Below, one piece after another: positions 48,973 to 58,484 of a stretch of DNA of 64,000 bases. The first letter of the stretch is position 1. The number at the start of each line of letters is the position of its first letter. Position numbers and translations under genes: made by a program. A model generated the notes under the pieces. It did not search any database and was not told the origin of the DNA. It saw nothing but the letters and a program-made list of their open reading frames with translations. Source of the DNA: Kosmotoga olearia TBF 19.5.1 (lineage in GTDB: Bacteria > Thermotogota > Thermotogae > Petrotogales > Kosmotogaceae); contig NC_012785.1 in assembly GCF_000023325.1 (NCBI RefSeq), positions 1,984,001-2,048,000 of the forward strand, read 5' to 3'.

Positions 48973-50085
48973 CTATTCTTTGTCTTCATCAATTGACGCA
49001 AAAAACAGAAGTTCTTTTTCAATGAAATCATCTATGTATCCATCCATGACAGCCTGGACGTCTCCTGTTTCGTAATTGGTTCTGTGGTCTTTTACCATGG
49101 TATAAGGCTGGAAAACATAGGACCGTATCTGATTGCCCCACGCGATGTCTTTTTGCTCACCCATCAATTTCATTTTTTCTTGACGCTTCTTTTCTAATTC
49201 CAGCTCAAACAATTTTGCTTTAAGAATTTTCATTGCGGTTGCTTTGTTCTGATGCTGTGAGCGTTCGTTTTGACAGGTAACAACTATTCCCGTTGGAATA
49301 TGGGTAATTCTCACCGCGGATTCCGTTCGATTGACATGTTGCCCGCCGGCTCCACCAGCACGATAGGTATCGATTTTGAGATCCTCAGGTCTGATATCTA
49401 TCTCCACATCGTCGTCCATTTCAGGGAAGACACTCACAGAAGCGAATGAAGTGTGTCTTCTGTGGTTAGCGTCAAAGGGTGATATCCTTACGAGCCTGTG
49501 AACTCCCGCTTCATATTTCAATTTTCCATAAGCATAAGGGCCGGCTATATTTATAGTGGCACTCTTTATTCCAGCTTCTTCGCCTGGCTGTTCTTCTATA
49601 GTAGTTACTTTGTAATTATTACGCTCAGCCCAGCGTATGTACATTCTTAATAGCATGGAAGCCCAATCCTGAGATTCTGTTCCACCAGCTCCCGGATGAA
49701 CTGACAAATAAGCATTGTAAGCATCATAAGGACTACTCAATAAGATATTTAGTTCGAACTCTTTTACCATATCTTCAGCTTCTTTCAGAAGCTCGTTGAG
49801 GTTTTCAAGATAGCTTTCGTCTTCTTCTGAGAGTTCAACGGCGATATCTATGTTTTCAAACAGTTCCTGGACTTTATTGAGTAAATCGAGCTGACTTCTT
49901 AAAGCTTGAGCCTGTTGTCCGAGTTTTCCTGCACGCCGCTGGTCCGACCAAACGGACGGGTCGGAAAGCTCTTTTTCTATCCGGGAAAGCTTTTCTTTTA
50001 TCTTATCCACGTCAACGGTTGTTTTTATATTTTCAAATTTGTCTCTCAGTTCCTGGATTCTGGCGTTTGTTTCATAACTTAACAT
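48973..50085 (-). CDS. prfB: Peptide chain release factor 2
   Basis: Ends translation at UGA and UAA. 370 residues in one uninterrupted frame. The catalytic GGQ is in YRAGGAGGQHVNRTES and the codon-recognition SPF in RISPFDANHRRHTSF. Many bacteria need a programmed +1 frameshift near codon 25; here the N-terminus (EIKxKL-type coiled coil, then LSDPSVWSDQRRAGKL) reads straight through. ATG with GGTGGG eight bases upstream. Last gene of the 13-gene unit. Confidence 0.96.
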   Translation of the reverse strand: MLSYETNARIQELRDKFENIKTTVDVDKIKEKLSRIEKELSDPSVWSDQRRAGKLGQQAQALRSQLDLLNKVQELFENIDIAVELSEEDESYLENLNELLKEAEDMVKEFELNILLSSPYDAYNAYLSVHPGAGGTESQDWASMLLRMYIRWAERNNYKVTTIEEQPGEEAGIKSATINIAGPYAYGKLKYEAGVHRLVRISPFDANHRRHTSFASVSVFPEMDDDVEIDIRPEDLKIDTYRAGGAGGQHVNRTESAVRITHIPTGIVVTCQNERSQHQNKATAMKILKAKLFELELEKKRQEKMKLMGEQKDIAWGNQIRSYVFQPYTMVKDHRTNYETGDVQAVMDGYIDDFIEKELLFFASIDEDKE

Positions 50086-50104
50086 TGTTGGTTCCCACCA
50101 TCCT

Positions 50105-52567
50105 TCAACGTTTTACTTTGAATCTTCTGCTATGAGTACCGTGCTTTTTCTCTTTAGAACGTTTACCGCCATCTTTTTTGAGGGCAGAAAATTCATTATG
50201 AACGAAATTCAACTTTTGTAGCTCTTTCTGCGCTTTCTCTCTTGTTTTTTCGCTATCTATTCTGATCAATCTTACCAGTACGCTGACAATGTCATCGTAC
50301 AACGAATCGACCATTTCTTCAAACAATATATAGGATTCTTTTTTGAATTCTATCACAGGATCCTTTTGTCCGTAAGCCCTTAAACCCACCGAGTCCTTCA
50401 AATGTTCTATTGCTTCCAGGTGTTTTCTCCAGCGTTCATCTATCATGCGAAGCATTAAATATTTCAGCACATTGGGGAACTCATCGCCAAAGGCTTTTTT
50501 CTTTTCTTCATACTCTTTTTTCAGGTTTTCTATGAGTATATTGGTTAACTCTTCAGGTTTTTTGCAGCTTTTAACACCTTCCAGGATTCGTTCAGGTAGA
50601 AAGCCGAAGGAAGTTTTTATCTCTTCATATGCGGGAACAGTTTCCCAATTTTCTGTTCTGCGAGTAACCGTATCCTCTATGATTTCATGGATATGTTTAT
50701 CGATGTCTTCACCTCTAAGGAGCCAATCCCTGTGGGCGTAAATAGCACTCCTTTGTTTATCTACAACAGAGTCTAGCTCGTAAAGGCGTTTTCGTATTGA
50801 GAAATGAATACCTTCGATTTTTTTCTGAGCGGAGTTGATTATTCTACTCAGCAATGGATGTTCGATTGGTTCACCTTTTTCTATTTTGAGGGTGTCCATA
50901 ATACCTTTGAGCTTTTCTCCGCCAAAAAGACGAATCAAGTCATCTTCGAGGGATAGGAAGAACCTCGATTCTCCGGGATCCCCTTGCCTTCCGGAACGAC
51001 CGATGAGCTGGTTGTCTATTCTTCGACTTTCATGACGCTCCGTTCCAAGAACGAATAATCCGCCAAGTTCTTTGACACCCTCACCAAGCTTTATATCGGT
51101 TCCTCTACCGGCCATATTCGTAGCGATGGTTACAGTACCTTTTTCACCAGCTTTGGCTACTATTTCTGCTTCTCTTTCGTGGTGCTTGGCATTTAAGACT
51201 TCATGTGGAATGCCTTTTTTTCTAAGCAAAGAGCTCAGATATTCACTCTTTTCTATAGAAGTTGTTCCAACAAGAACAGGTTGGCCTTTCTTATAGCGTT
51301 TTTCTATTTCCTCAACAATAGCAGCGTATTTTTCTTCTACAGTACGGAAGACGAGATCATCTTTGTCTTTTCTGAGAACTGGTTTGTTTGTCGGTATAAC
51401 CACTACCTCACAACCGTATATTGATACGAATTCGGCTTCTTCGGTAGCAGCCGTTCCTGTCATCCCCGCGAGTTTTTCATACATCTTGAAGTAGTTCTGG
51501 AAGGTGATAGTGGCATAAGTAATGCTTTCTTCTTTTATCTTGACATTTTCTTTTGCTTCGATGGCTTGGTGCAATCCTTCACTGTAACGTCTTCCTGGAA
51601 GAAGTCTTCCGGTGAATTCGTCGACGATAATGACTTCCCCGTTGGATACGATGTAATCCACATCTTTTTTAAAAAGAGTTCGGGCTTTTAAGGCATTCAA
51701 AAGATGGAAAAGGTAAGTATAATTATTTGGGTCGTAGAGATTATCAATCCCGAAGAGTCTCTCGGCTTTTTCTATTCCTTTATCGGTAAGACTGACCGTT
51801 TTTTCTTTTTCATTTACGATAAAATCTTCATTTTCCACAAAGCGTCTGGCATAGAAGGCGGATTTTCTGTATAGTTCTGAAGATGCCTCTGCTGGTCCCG
51901 AAATGATCAGAGGTGTTCTGGCTTCGTCTATCAAGATGCTATCAGCTTCGTCAACGATAACGTAGTAGTGGTCTCTTTGCACTTTTTGTTCTAATGAGTA
52001 GACAAGATTATCGCGCAAATAATCGAATCCAAATTCGTTGGCAGTACCGTAAGTTACATCGGATTGATAGGCTTTTTTTCGATCTGATGTATCCATGGAT
52101 GATTGTATGTATCCAACGGTTAATCCTAGATATTCATAGACTGGTCCCATCCACGCCGCATCTCTTCTTGCCAGGTAGTCGTTGACTGTGGCGAGTTGAA
52201 CGTTTTTCCCGGTCAAGGCGTTCAGATAGAGGGGCATGGTTGCTACCAGGGTTTTTCCTTCTCCGGTTTTCATTTCGGCTATCTTTCCCTCGTGGAGAGC
52301 TATGGCGCCCATTACCTGGACGTCAAAATGCCTCATACCAACCGTTCTTCTGGCACTTTCACGAACAAGAGCAAAAGCTTCAGGCAAAAGATTATCCAAT
52401 GGTTCTCCCTTTTTTATCCTCTCTTTTAATTCACGGGTCTTCTGAGGAAATTTTTCTGCCGGGTATTCCCTGACTTCTTTTTCCAGAGCATTCACTTTTT
52501 TTACAATGGAATCGTATCTTTTCAAAGTTCTTTTGTTCTTGTCGAAAAGCTTTCCTAAAATTTTCAT
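50105..52567 (-). CDS. secA: Preprotein translocase ATPase SecA
   Basis: Motor that pushes preproteins through SecY. 820 residues. Walker A AEMKTGEGKTLV, DEAD-like VIVDEADSILIDEART, and the second motor domain (TIATNMAGRGTDIKLGEGV, RRIDNQLIGRSGRQGDPG). The crosslinking, scaffold and wing regions follow (MIDERWRKHLEAIEHLKDSVGLRAYGQ, split here: MIDERWRKHL and LKDSVGLRAYGQKDP). The C-terminus is short and basic (KHGTHSRRFKVKR) and lacks the zinc-binding tail CxC...CH of many SecA proteins. GAGGTG precedes the ATG. Confidence 0.97.
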   Translation of the reverse strand: MKILGKLFDKNKRTLKRYDSIVKKVNALEKEVREYPAEKFPQKTRELKERIKKGEPLDNLLPEAFALVRESARRTVGMRHFDVQVMGAIALHEGKIAEMKTGEGKTLVATMPLYLNALTGKNVQLATVNDYLARRDAAWMGPVYEYLGLTVGYIQSSMDTSDRKKAYQSDVTYGTANEFGFDYLRDNLVYSLEQKVQRDHYYVIVDEADSILIDEARTPLIISGPAEASSELYRKSAFYARRFVENEDFIVNEKEKTVSLTDKGIEKAERLFGIDNLYDPNNYTYLFHLLNALKARTLFKKDVDYIVSNGEVIIVDEFTGRLLPGRRYSEGLHQAIEAKENVKIKEESITYATITFQNYFKMYEKLAGMTGTAATEEAEFVSIYGCEVVVIPTNKPVLRKDKDDLVFRTVEEKYAAIVEEIEKRYKKGQPVLVGTTSIEKSEYLSSLLRKKGIPHEVLNAKHHEREAEIVAKAGEKGTVTIATNMAGRGTDIKLGEGVKELGGLFVLGTERHESRRIDNQLIGRSGRQGDPGESRFFLSLEDDLIRLFGGEKLKGIMDTLKIEKGEPIEHPLLSRIINSAQKKIEGIHFSIRKRLYELDSVVDKQRSAIYAHRDWLLRGEDIDKHIHEIIEDTVTRRTENWETVPAYEEIKTSFGFLPERILEGVKSCKKPEELTNILIENLKKEYEEKKKAFGDEFPNVLKYLMLRMIDERWRKHLEAIEHLKDSVGLRAYGQKDPVIEFKKESYILFEEMVDSLYDDIVSVLVRLIRIDSEKTREKAQKELQKLNFVHNEFSALKKDGGKRSKEKKHGTHSRRFKVKR

Positions 52568-52575
52568 AATTCACC

Positions 52576-54027
52576 TCAATATATTCTCAGCGTGTGTATG
52601 AATGTTCCAGAAGAATCCACAGTTTCCTGATAGAGTATAGCTGAATCAACATTTAGACCGAGAATGTAGCTAAAGAGTTCCCCGAGATTCACGAAGATCT
52701 CAGCTATGTCTTCTGTCATGCCAAGATGTTTTAAAAAGGTATACTGTGGATCTTTAGTAAGGACTTTCCCGTTTTCTAGTCTTGAGAAATACTCGTTGGA
52801 ATCCAGGGTTGTAACCACCAATTTTGAAGGTTGGAATATAAAATACAGTGTTTCGAAGAAATTTTCGAGCTTGAAGATTTCGATTTCATTATCTTCGAAT
52901 CTTTCAGCTCCCCACTCCAGCAAGCGTTCCTTCTCTTTTTCCAGTTGTTCTGAGATGTTGAATTCCAGATTAATAACCGGGGAAGATTCCTCTGTGATAA
53001 GATCACCGTAAACTCTGACATAGCCGGTGCTCTTCATTGCGATGTCCCCCATAAGTTCTGCGAGTTCTCTATAGGATTCAAGATCCATTTCAAACCAATG
53101 GGAAAGTTCTCTTCTCAGGGTTTTAATGCTGTCGTGTGGAAAGGTTACAATAAAGTCTCCAAAAAACGGAGTGTCCAGTCCTTCTTTTCCATCAATTGAG
53201 CTTCTAAGGCTATCGAGATCTTCTGGATTTATAAAAAGGGTACTTTGTGAAATCGTAGCGGTCAGGGTGTGTCCTTCAGGTCTTGCAAAAAGAGTGGTGT
53301 CTTTTGTTTTGAAAGGTAAATGTAGACCGAAATTTATGTCGAATTTGTCGCTCTGGAAGTACCCGGTTATCCAGTACTGCGTACTCTTTTCTTGAAGTTC
53401 TTTAACTTTTTCTGAGACATCCACAAGTCTTTCAACTTTGCCATCATAAGCATCTAAAGCTTTCTTCAGTGATTCGCTGTTGTTCCCAAGAAGCAAGTAT
53501 TCGTCCTTTATAGAATAAAAGAGTGTGCCTCCATTGCTTCTCAGTTCCCCTATTTTTTCACCAGGTTGTATGATTTTACTTGTATTGCTTAGCTTGGAGA
53601 TTACCTCCAGAAGGACTTCTGGTTCGCTGCACTTCCAGACGACATAGAAGATCATTCCGTCAGATTTCAAAGTGCTTATAAGATAGAAGGGATCGAAGGT
53701 GAGAAGGTCTTCTAAATTCAGAGAGAAGCTTTCGCCAGCTATTAAAACTTCATCGCTTAGAGCCTGGTTAAATACCTGTTCACCGGAAACTCCGGAATCG
53801 AGAATGCCTTCGATGGTGCTGGTCATAAGACTTTCAATACCGGCTCCTTCATCTGCAAGATAGGTATAGAAAAAATTTGTGTTTTCTTTCAGAATATCTA
53901 GATTTCCTCGAGTGTCCCTCAATAGGAAAAAATATCCTGCACTGGATGGAACGAAATCCAGCGTTTCCTGAGCGATAGTAAAAATTCCAAGGAAAGCGAT
54001 GAAAATAAAGACCAGGCTTTTTTTCAT
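52576..54027 (-). CDS. Exported protein of unknown function
   Basis: Not recognised with confidence. About 483 residues with a signal peptide (KKSLVFIFIAFLGIFTIAQ) and no other membrane helix. The rest is a mixed alpha/beta protein whose regions look loosely repeated (FVPSSAGYFFLLRDTRG; IKDEYLLLGNNSESLKKAL; QPSKLVVTTLDSNEYFSRL), a layout reminiscent of DUF3352-type exported proteins, though this is only a resemblance. It could be cleaved to the periplasm; there is no lipobox cysteine. ATG 54027 is used because GGGTG lies six bases upstream. It sits between tlyA and secA in the operon. Confidence 0.6.
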   Translation of the reverse strand: MKKSLVFIFIAFLGIFTIAQETLDFVPSSAGYFFLLRDTRGNLDILKENTNFFYTYLADEGAGIESLMTSTIEGILDSGVSGEQVFNQALSDEVLIAGESFSLNLEDLLTFDPFYLISTLKSDGMIFYVVWKCSEPEVLLEVISKLSNTSKIIQPGEKIGELRSNGGTLFYSIKDEYLLLGNNSESLKKALDAYDGKVERLVDVSEKVKELQEKSTQYWITGYFQSDKFDINFGLHLPFKTKDTTLFARPEGHTLTATISQSTLFINPEDLDSLRSSIDGKEGLDTPFFGDFIVTFPHDSIKTLRRELSHWFEMDLESYRELAELMGDIAMKSTGYVRVYGDLITEESSPVINLEFNISEQLEKEKERLLEWGAERFEDNEIEIFKLENFFETLYFIFQPSKLVVTTLDSNEYFSRLENGKVLTKDPQYTFLKHLGMTEDIAEIFVNLGELFSYILGLNVDSAILYQETVDSSGTFIHTLRIY

Positions 54028-54039
54028 TTTATTCACCCA

Positions 54040-54846
54040 TCATCTATCTAATATTTTGTTAAATGCTTCCGAAACAACCTCACTTACGATATTTAATTCA
54101 AATGAACTATCATTAGTTTTCCATTTACAGTACAGGAGATACTCTATATTCCCGCTTTTCCCTGCTATTGGTGAATAATCAAGCCCACAAACAGAAAAAC
54201 CAGCATGTTCAAAAGTTTTGATAACTCTTTCGAGGATTTTATCATGAATCTCAGGATCTTTTACTGTTCCTTTTTGTACAAAAGCTGGTCCCGCTTCAAA
54301 CTGAGGTTTCACAAGTGCAATACATTCTCCTTTTTCACACAACAGTTTTCCGAAAATCTCAACCACTTTTGTCAGCGAGATAAAAGATAGGTCGGCTGTT
54401 ATCATATCTACATAACCATTCAGCATTTCAACAGATAGGTTTCTTACGTCTGTACCTTCCATTATCTTGACTCTCGGGTTGTTTCTGAGCGAGGCGTGGA
54501 GTTGGTTTTTTCCAACGTCAACAGCATACACAATCTTAGCACCTTTTTCCAGAAGCAACTGGGTGAAACCACCGGTTGATGCACCTATGTCACACACGCG
54601 CTTCTCTTCAGGATTTACCTGAAAAACCTTTAATGCTTTTTCAAGTTTCAGATAACCTCTCCCAACATAATCTTTGAGGTCATTGATTTCTATTTTGATA
54701 TCTAAAGGCACTTTTTTCCCGGGTTTCTTAACAATCTTGCCGTTAATCGAAACCTTCCCCTGTTTGATTATATCGCTGGCTCTCGAACGGCTCGAGAAAA
54801 AGTTTCTTGCTACAAGCAATTCATCAAGTCTAAGTTTCAAACTCAT
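54040..54846 (-). CDS. tlyA: TlyA-family rRNA 2'-O-methyltransferase
   Basis: Methylates the 2'-OH of cytidines in rRNA in the studied members. About 268 residues. An N-terminal S4 RNA-binding domain ([20 protein letters not shown]) is followed by an FtsJ-like domain with SAM site [28 protein letters not shown] and VKPQFEAG. The ATG at 54846 lies inside the end of truA, overlapping by 17 bases. The old name haemolysin A does not describe the role. Confidence 0.92.
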
Positions 54847-55582
54847 CAAAAATCACCTTGTGAAGCACCAAGCCATGAGCAGGAGCTGAACTAGGAAGTT
54901 TTGATCTGTCCCGTGCTTCAAGGATTTCTTTTGTTTTTTTCGGTTCAATTCCACCAGTTCCAACTCTCATTAAAAGACCTACTATATTTCTCACCATTCT
55001 CCTGAGGAAGGAAATACCTTCAACTCTTATTAAAATGATGTTTTTCTGTAGCCTTAAAATCCTTATTCCTGTTATTGTTCTTATGGTGCTTCTGTCGTCA
55101 TGACCGGTTCTGAAGGATGTAAAATCATGTTCACCGATCAGATATCTTGACGCCTGACGCATACGATTTAAGTCTACCTCATACGGAAACCACCAGAAAT
55201 ACTTCCTTCGAAAAAGATCCGGTTCTTTCGTATTCAGTATGTAATAGTGGTAAATCCTCTTTTTTGCCGCGAACCTTGGACTGAAGTTCGACGGGACTTC
55301 ATGAATTCTCCGTACATATATGTCATCTGGAAGATTAGCATTTAAAGCATCTTTCATATGTTTGGGGGTTAGCCGGTCAAGGTTCGAGGTGAAGGCTATT
55401 ACCTGACCGTAAGCATGTACGCCCGTATCGGTTCTACCTGCACCATCAGTTGGAATTTTTGCTTTATGTATTCGCTCAAGGGCTTCTTCAAAAACCCCTT
55501 GAACTGTCCTTTTGTTTGGTTGAATCTGGTATCCGAAAAAGTTACTGCCATCGTAAACTACAACCGCTGCAAATCGCTTCAT
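54830..55582 (-). CDS. truA: tRNA pseudouridine synthase A
   Basis: Makes pseudouridine at positions 38-40 of the tRNA anticodon arm. 250 residues. The catalytic aspartate is in [14 protein letters not shown], with [12 protein letters not shown] at the start and [14 protein letters not shown] in the C-terminal half. Confidence 0.96.
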
Positions 55583-55591
55583 GACTTCACC

Positions 55592-56194
55592 TCAGACCCC
55601 TTCAAAGAAATCCTTCATTTCGGTATAGGTGTAAACTATGGCGGATAAATCCTTTCTCAAACGGTTCAAATCCCCTCCGTAGGTGTTCCACAGTATTTTG
55701 GTTACAAAAATCTCCACATACCTCATGAGAAAAACTTCAAGGGATTTCCGATCTCCCTCGACTTCTGACTCTTCAAAGATTTTGATGAGCCAGTTACTGA
55801 AAAAATGTTCCTCGAAAGTCATGATGCCCCTTTCGTATTCTTTCAGCATCGTATAAACATCTTCTGTTATTTGTCTTAAAGAGAAAAACTTAGATATTGT
55901 CTCGATCGTTTCGAAATCGAAATACGATTCAACCGATTCGGGAAGTTCTGTTGAATATTTGAAATACAACAGATTGACATCACTGTGTTTCCTTTCAAAA
56001 GTAATCTTTCTTCTTATAGAACATTCGAGAGAATATGCGCTAAGGCATGTCCAGTACTTCTTTTCTAAAAGCTCCTGTGCCTGTTCTTTAGACCAGGTTG
56101 TCATCAGGCCCGTTTTGGTTCGAAAGTCAAAGGTGGCTCTTTTCGGTGAACAATAGGAATTATCATCGTATAGAATGTGTGCGTATCTGTTCAT
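55592..56194 (-). CDS. Protein of unknown function, 200 residues
   Basis: Not recognised. Soluble and mostly helical by eye, rich in aromatic and acidic residues, with no signal peptide or membrane helix. Notable stretches are CSPKRATFDFRTKTGLMTTW near the N-terminus and RYVEIFVTKILWNTYGGDLN near the C-terminus. No cysteine pairs or nucleotide-binding loops are seen. Its ATG overlaps the phosphohexomutase stop as ATGA, and truA follows ten bases later, so it is translated within the operon. The overlap and its intact frame support a real gene. Confidence 0.7.
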   Translation of the reverse strand: MNRYAHILYDDNSYCSPKRATFDFRTKTGLMTTWSKEQAQELLEKKYWTCLSAYSLECSIRRKITFERKHSDVNLLYFKYSTELPESVESYFDFETIETISKFFSLRQITEDVYTMLKEYERGIMTFEEHFFSNWLIKIFEESEVEGDRKSLEVFLMRYVEIFVTKILWNTYGGDLNRLRKDLSAIVYTYTEMKDFFEGV

Positions 56195-57840
56195 CTTCCA
56201 ACAATCCTCTCTACCAGATCTGTGAGCTTCTGGAGTTTTTGAGTGCTTTCCTGTTTAGAATTTCCTCTAGTCATCAGATAAAATTTTATTTTTGGTTCTG
56301 TTCCAGAAGGTCTGACGATTAGTTTCAAATCTTCTTCAAAGGTTAAGGATATTACGTTGGATTTGGGTAACCCTTTAATCCCTTCTAAGTAATCCTCAAA
56401 TTTCAGGAGCCTGTGTCCCGCCACTTCTGACGGAGTTTTCTCCCGTAAAGAGTTCATTATGTTCGATATCTTTTCAAGCCCTTCAATTCCTTCGTAAGTG
56501 AAATTGAGGAGTTTCTCGTCGTAATAGCCATATTGCCTATAGAGCTCCTCAAGATACTGCCATAGGGTGATCCCGCGTTTTTTTAGAACTGCTGCGACGG
56601 TTACAACCAATGCGGAAGCGACAACAGCATCCTTGTCTCTTGCATGCATTCCATAGAGGTAACCATAGCTTTCTTCAAATCCAAAGATAAAGTTCCCGGT
56701 TTTCTTTATTATAGATTCCTCAATAAGTTCTCCTATGAATTTGAATCCTGTGAGTGTTTCACGGGTTTCAACGTTGTAGTTAGAAGCTATTGTTTTGGCC
56801 ATATCAGTGGTAACAATGGTTTTCACTATAAAGGGTTTTTCAGGTAATTTGTTCTTGAGAGTTTCCAGCAGATAGGCGGTGAAAATGACCCCCACCTGAT
56901 TTCCAGTCAAAGCTTTGTAACCTTCCCGTGTTTTGCATACAACACCCATTCTATCAGCATCTGGATCGGTTGCAATTACAAGGTCTGCGCCTTCTTTTCC
57001 GGCATACCTTAGCGCTAACTTAAAAGCCTCAGGATCCTCCGGGTTGGGGTACTTCACCGTTGGAAAATTCCCATCGTGAGTGAACTGTTCTTCCACTTTG
57101 ATAACCTCGTGTCCTAATTTTTCAAGAACTTTTGTTACGTAATCGCGTCCCGTACCGTGCAAAGGGGTGTAAACAACCTTAAGACTTTCTTTTGCACTGA
57201 AAAGTTCTTCCATTAGGTTAATTATATGAGCAGTGTATGAAGATATAACATCTTCAGGTACTGGAGAGATCAATGATGAGTCTTTTTGTATATCATTGAA
57301 GAAGTCATTGGCATTGACTTTCGTTATTATCTGATTAGCATATCTGGGAACAGCCTGTGTACCGTCATGGGTATAAACTTTGTATCCATTGTATTCCGGT
57401 GGGTTGTGACTCGCGGTTATAACGATTCCTCCACTACATTTTAAAGTTCTCACAGAGTAACTCAGGAGAGGGGTGGGAGCCGGGGCTTCAAATAGATACA
57501 CCTGAATTTTCTTACCTGAAAGAATATTTGCTGCGGTTTCTGCAAATTCTTTCGACATTTTTCTTGTATCGTACGCGATAACAACGGATGGATCACTGTA
57601 TTGAGATAGCAACCAATCTGCAAAACCTAAAGTAGCACGAGAAACGGTATGAACGTTCATCCTGTTGGTTCCAGCTCCGATTTTTCCGCGCATACCTCCT
57701 GTGCCAAATTCCAGATCTTTGAAAAAGCGTTCTTTAATTTCGTTTTCTGGAAGGCTCTTTAATTCCTGAACAAGTTCAGCCGAAGCATTTTCTAGCCAAC
57801 GCTGGTATTCCTGAAGTATTTCCTTTTCTGTTCGTATCAT
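56191..57840 (-). CDS. Phosphoglucomutase/phosphomannomutase
   Basis: Interconverts hexose 1- and 6-phosphates. About 549 residues. The phosphoserine is in VITASHNPPEYNGYK, the metal loop is DPDADRMGV, the sugar loop is GFEESYGY, and the phosphate-binding end is RPSGTEPKIKFYL. The length and the N-terminal GTGGMRGKIGAGTNRMN block suggest the PgcA/phosphopentomutase-like branch. Start ATG 57840 with GGAAGGTGG upstream; the frame opens seven codons earlier. With glgA and the GalT-like gene close by, glucose 1-phosphate for glycogen is a likely substrate. Confidence 0.9.
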   Translation of the reverse strand: MIRTEKEILQEYQRWLENASAELVQELKSLPENEIKERFFKDLEFGTGGMRGKIGAGTNRMNVHTVSRATLGFADWLLSQYSDPSVVIAYDTRKMSKEFAETAANILSGKKIQVYLFEAPAPTPLLSYSVRTLKCSGGIVITASHNPPEYNGYKVYTHDGTQAVPRYANQIITKVNANDFFNDIQKDSSLISPVPEDVISSYTAHIINLMEELFSAKESLKVVYTPLHGTGRDYVTKVLEKLGHEVIKVEEQFTHDGNFPTVKYPNPEDPEAFKLALRYAGKEGADLVIATDPDADRMGVVCKTREGYKALTGNQVGVIFTAYLLETLKNKLPEKPFIVKTIVTTDMAKTIASNYNVETRETLTGFKFIGELIEESIIKKTGNFIFGFEESYGYLYGMHARDKDAVVASALVVTVAAVLKKRGITLWQYLEELYRQYGYYDEKLLNFTYEGIEGLEKISNIMNSLREKTPSEVAGHRLLKFEDYLEGIKGLPKSNVISLTFEEDLKLIVRPSGTEPKIKFYLMTRGNSKQESTQKLQKLTDLVERIVGR

Positions 57841-57844
57841 ATTA

Positions 57845-58192
57845 CTACCACCTTCCAACACCTTTTAGATGATTTATCTCGCCGTTGGATAAAACCTCTA
57901 TCACGTCAAGACGGGATTCTTCGAATTTTGGTGAAAAGTCTTTTATGTATTTGTAAGCTGCAAGTTCCAGACGCCTTAACTTTGCGCGGTCAACCCTCAT
58001 TCGTGGTGGAAAATCCGGATTGCCGCCCTTAACTTCCACAAATACTAGTGTCTTTCCTTTCCTTGCGACTATGTCCAGCTCTCCAAAAGAATAGCGAACA
58101 TTTCTTGCGAGTATTTTGTAACCCTGCTTTTTGAGAAACTTGCTTGCTCTTTCCTCAAATTCTTTTCCTTTTTTAAGAGACATGTCGTCCAT
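57845..58192 (-). CDS. YraN/UPF0102 family protein
   Basis: 115 residues with an endonuclease-like fold: KGKEFEERASKFLKKQGY, NVRYSFGELDIVARKGKTLVFVEVK holds the E...D...ExK set. The cellular role is not established. Its ATG overlaps the gatC stop (TAATG). Confidence 0.88.
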   Translation of the reverse strand: MDDMSLKKGKEFEERASKFLKKQGYKILARNVRYSFGELDIVARKGKTLVFVEVKGGNPDFPPRMRVDRAKLRRLELAAYKYIKDFSPKFEESRLDVIEVLSNGEINHLKGVGRW

Positions 58193-58482
58193 TAGTAGAT
58201 TTTGGGTACCTTAAGGTATCGCCCTTCTTTTTTCGGGAAGAGCTCGATCAGGGAATCAATGTGTTCGAATTTTCTTGCTCTATCTTCCCGAGGAGTCATT
58301 GAGTTTTCTATAGGAGATACCATTTCTTCGATATCATCAACATTCACTTCATCGAGAGTCGACATATAGTTTAGGATCTTTTCCAGTTCTTCCATGAGTT
58401 TTTTTCGTTCCTCATCCGTTAGTTCAAGTTTTGCAAGATTTTCCAGGTGAGAAATCAGTTTTTTATCAACTTTGATCTTCAT
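58192..58482 (-). CDS. gatC: Asp/Glu-tRNA amidotransferase subunit C
   Basis: Small subunit of GatCAB, which converts misacylated Glu-tRNA(Gln) or Asp-tRNA(Asn). 96 residues; HLENLAKLELTDEERKKLMEEL, ILNYMSTLDEVNVD and ENSMTPREDRA are typical. The open frame runs 29 codons further upstream, but GAGGAGGA lies ahead of the ATG at 58482 and the family starts there. gatA and gatB are not in the window. Confidence 0.93.
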   Translation of the reverse strand: MKIKVDKKLISHLENLAKLELTDEERKKLMEELEKILNYMSTLDEVNVDDIEEMVSPIENSMTPREDRARKFEHIDSLIELFPKKEGRYLKVPKIY

Positions 58483-58484
58483 TT

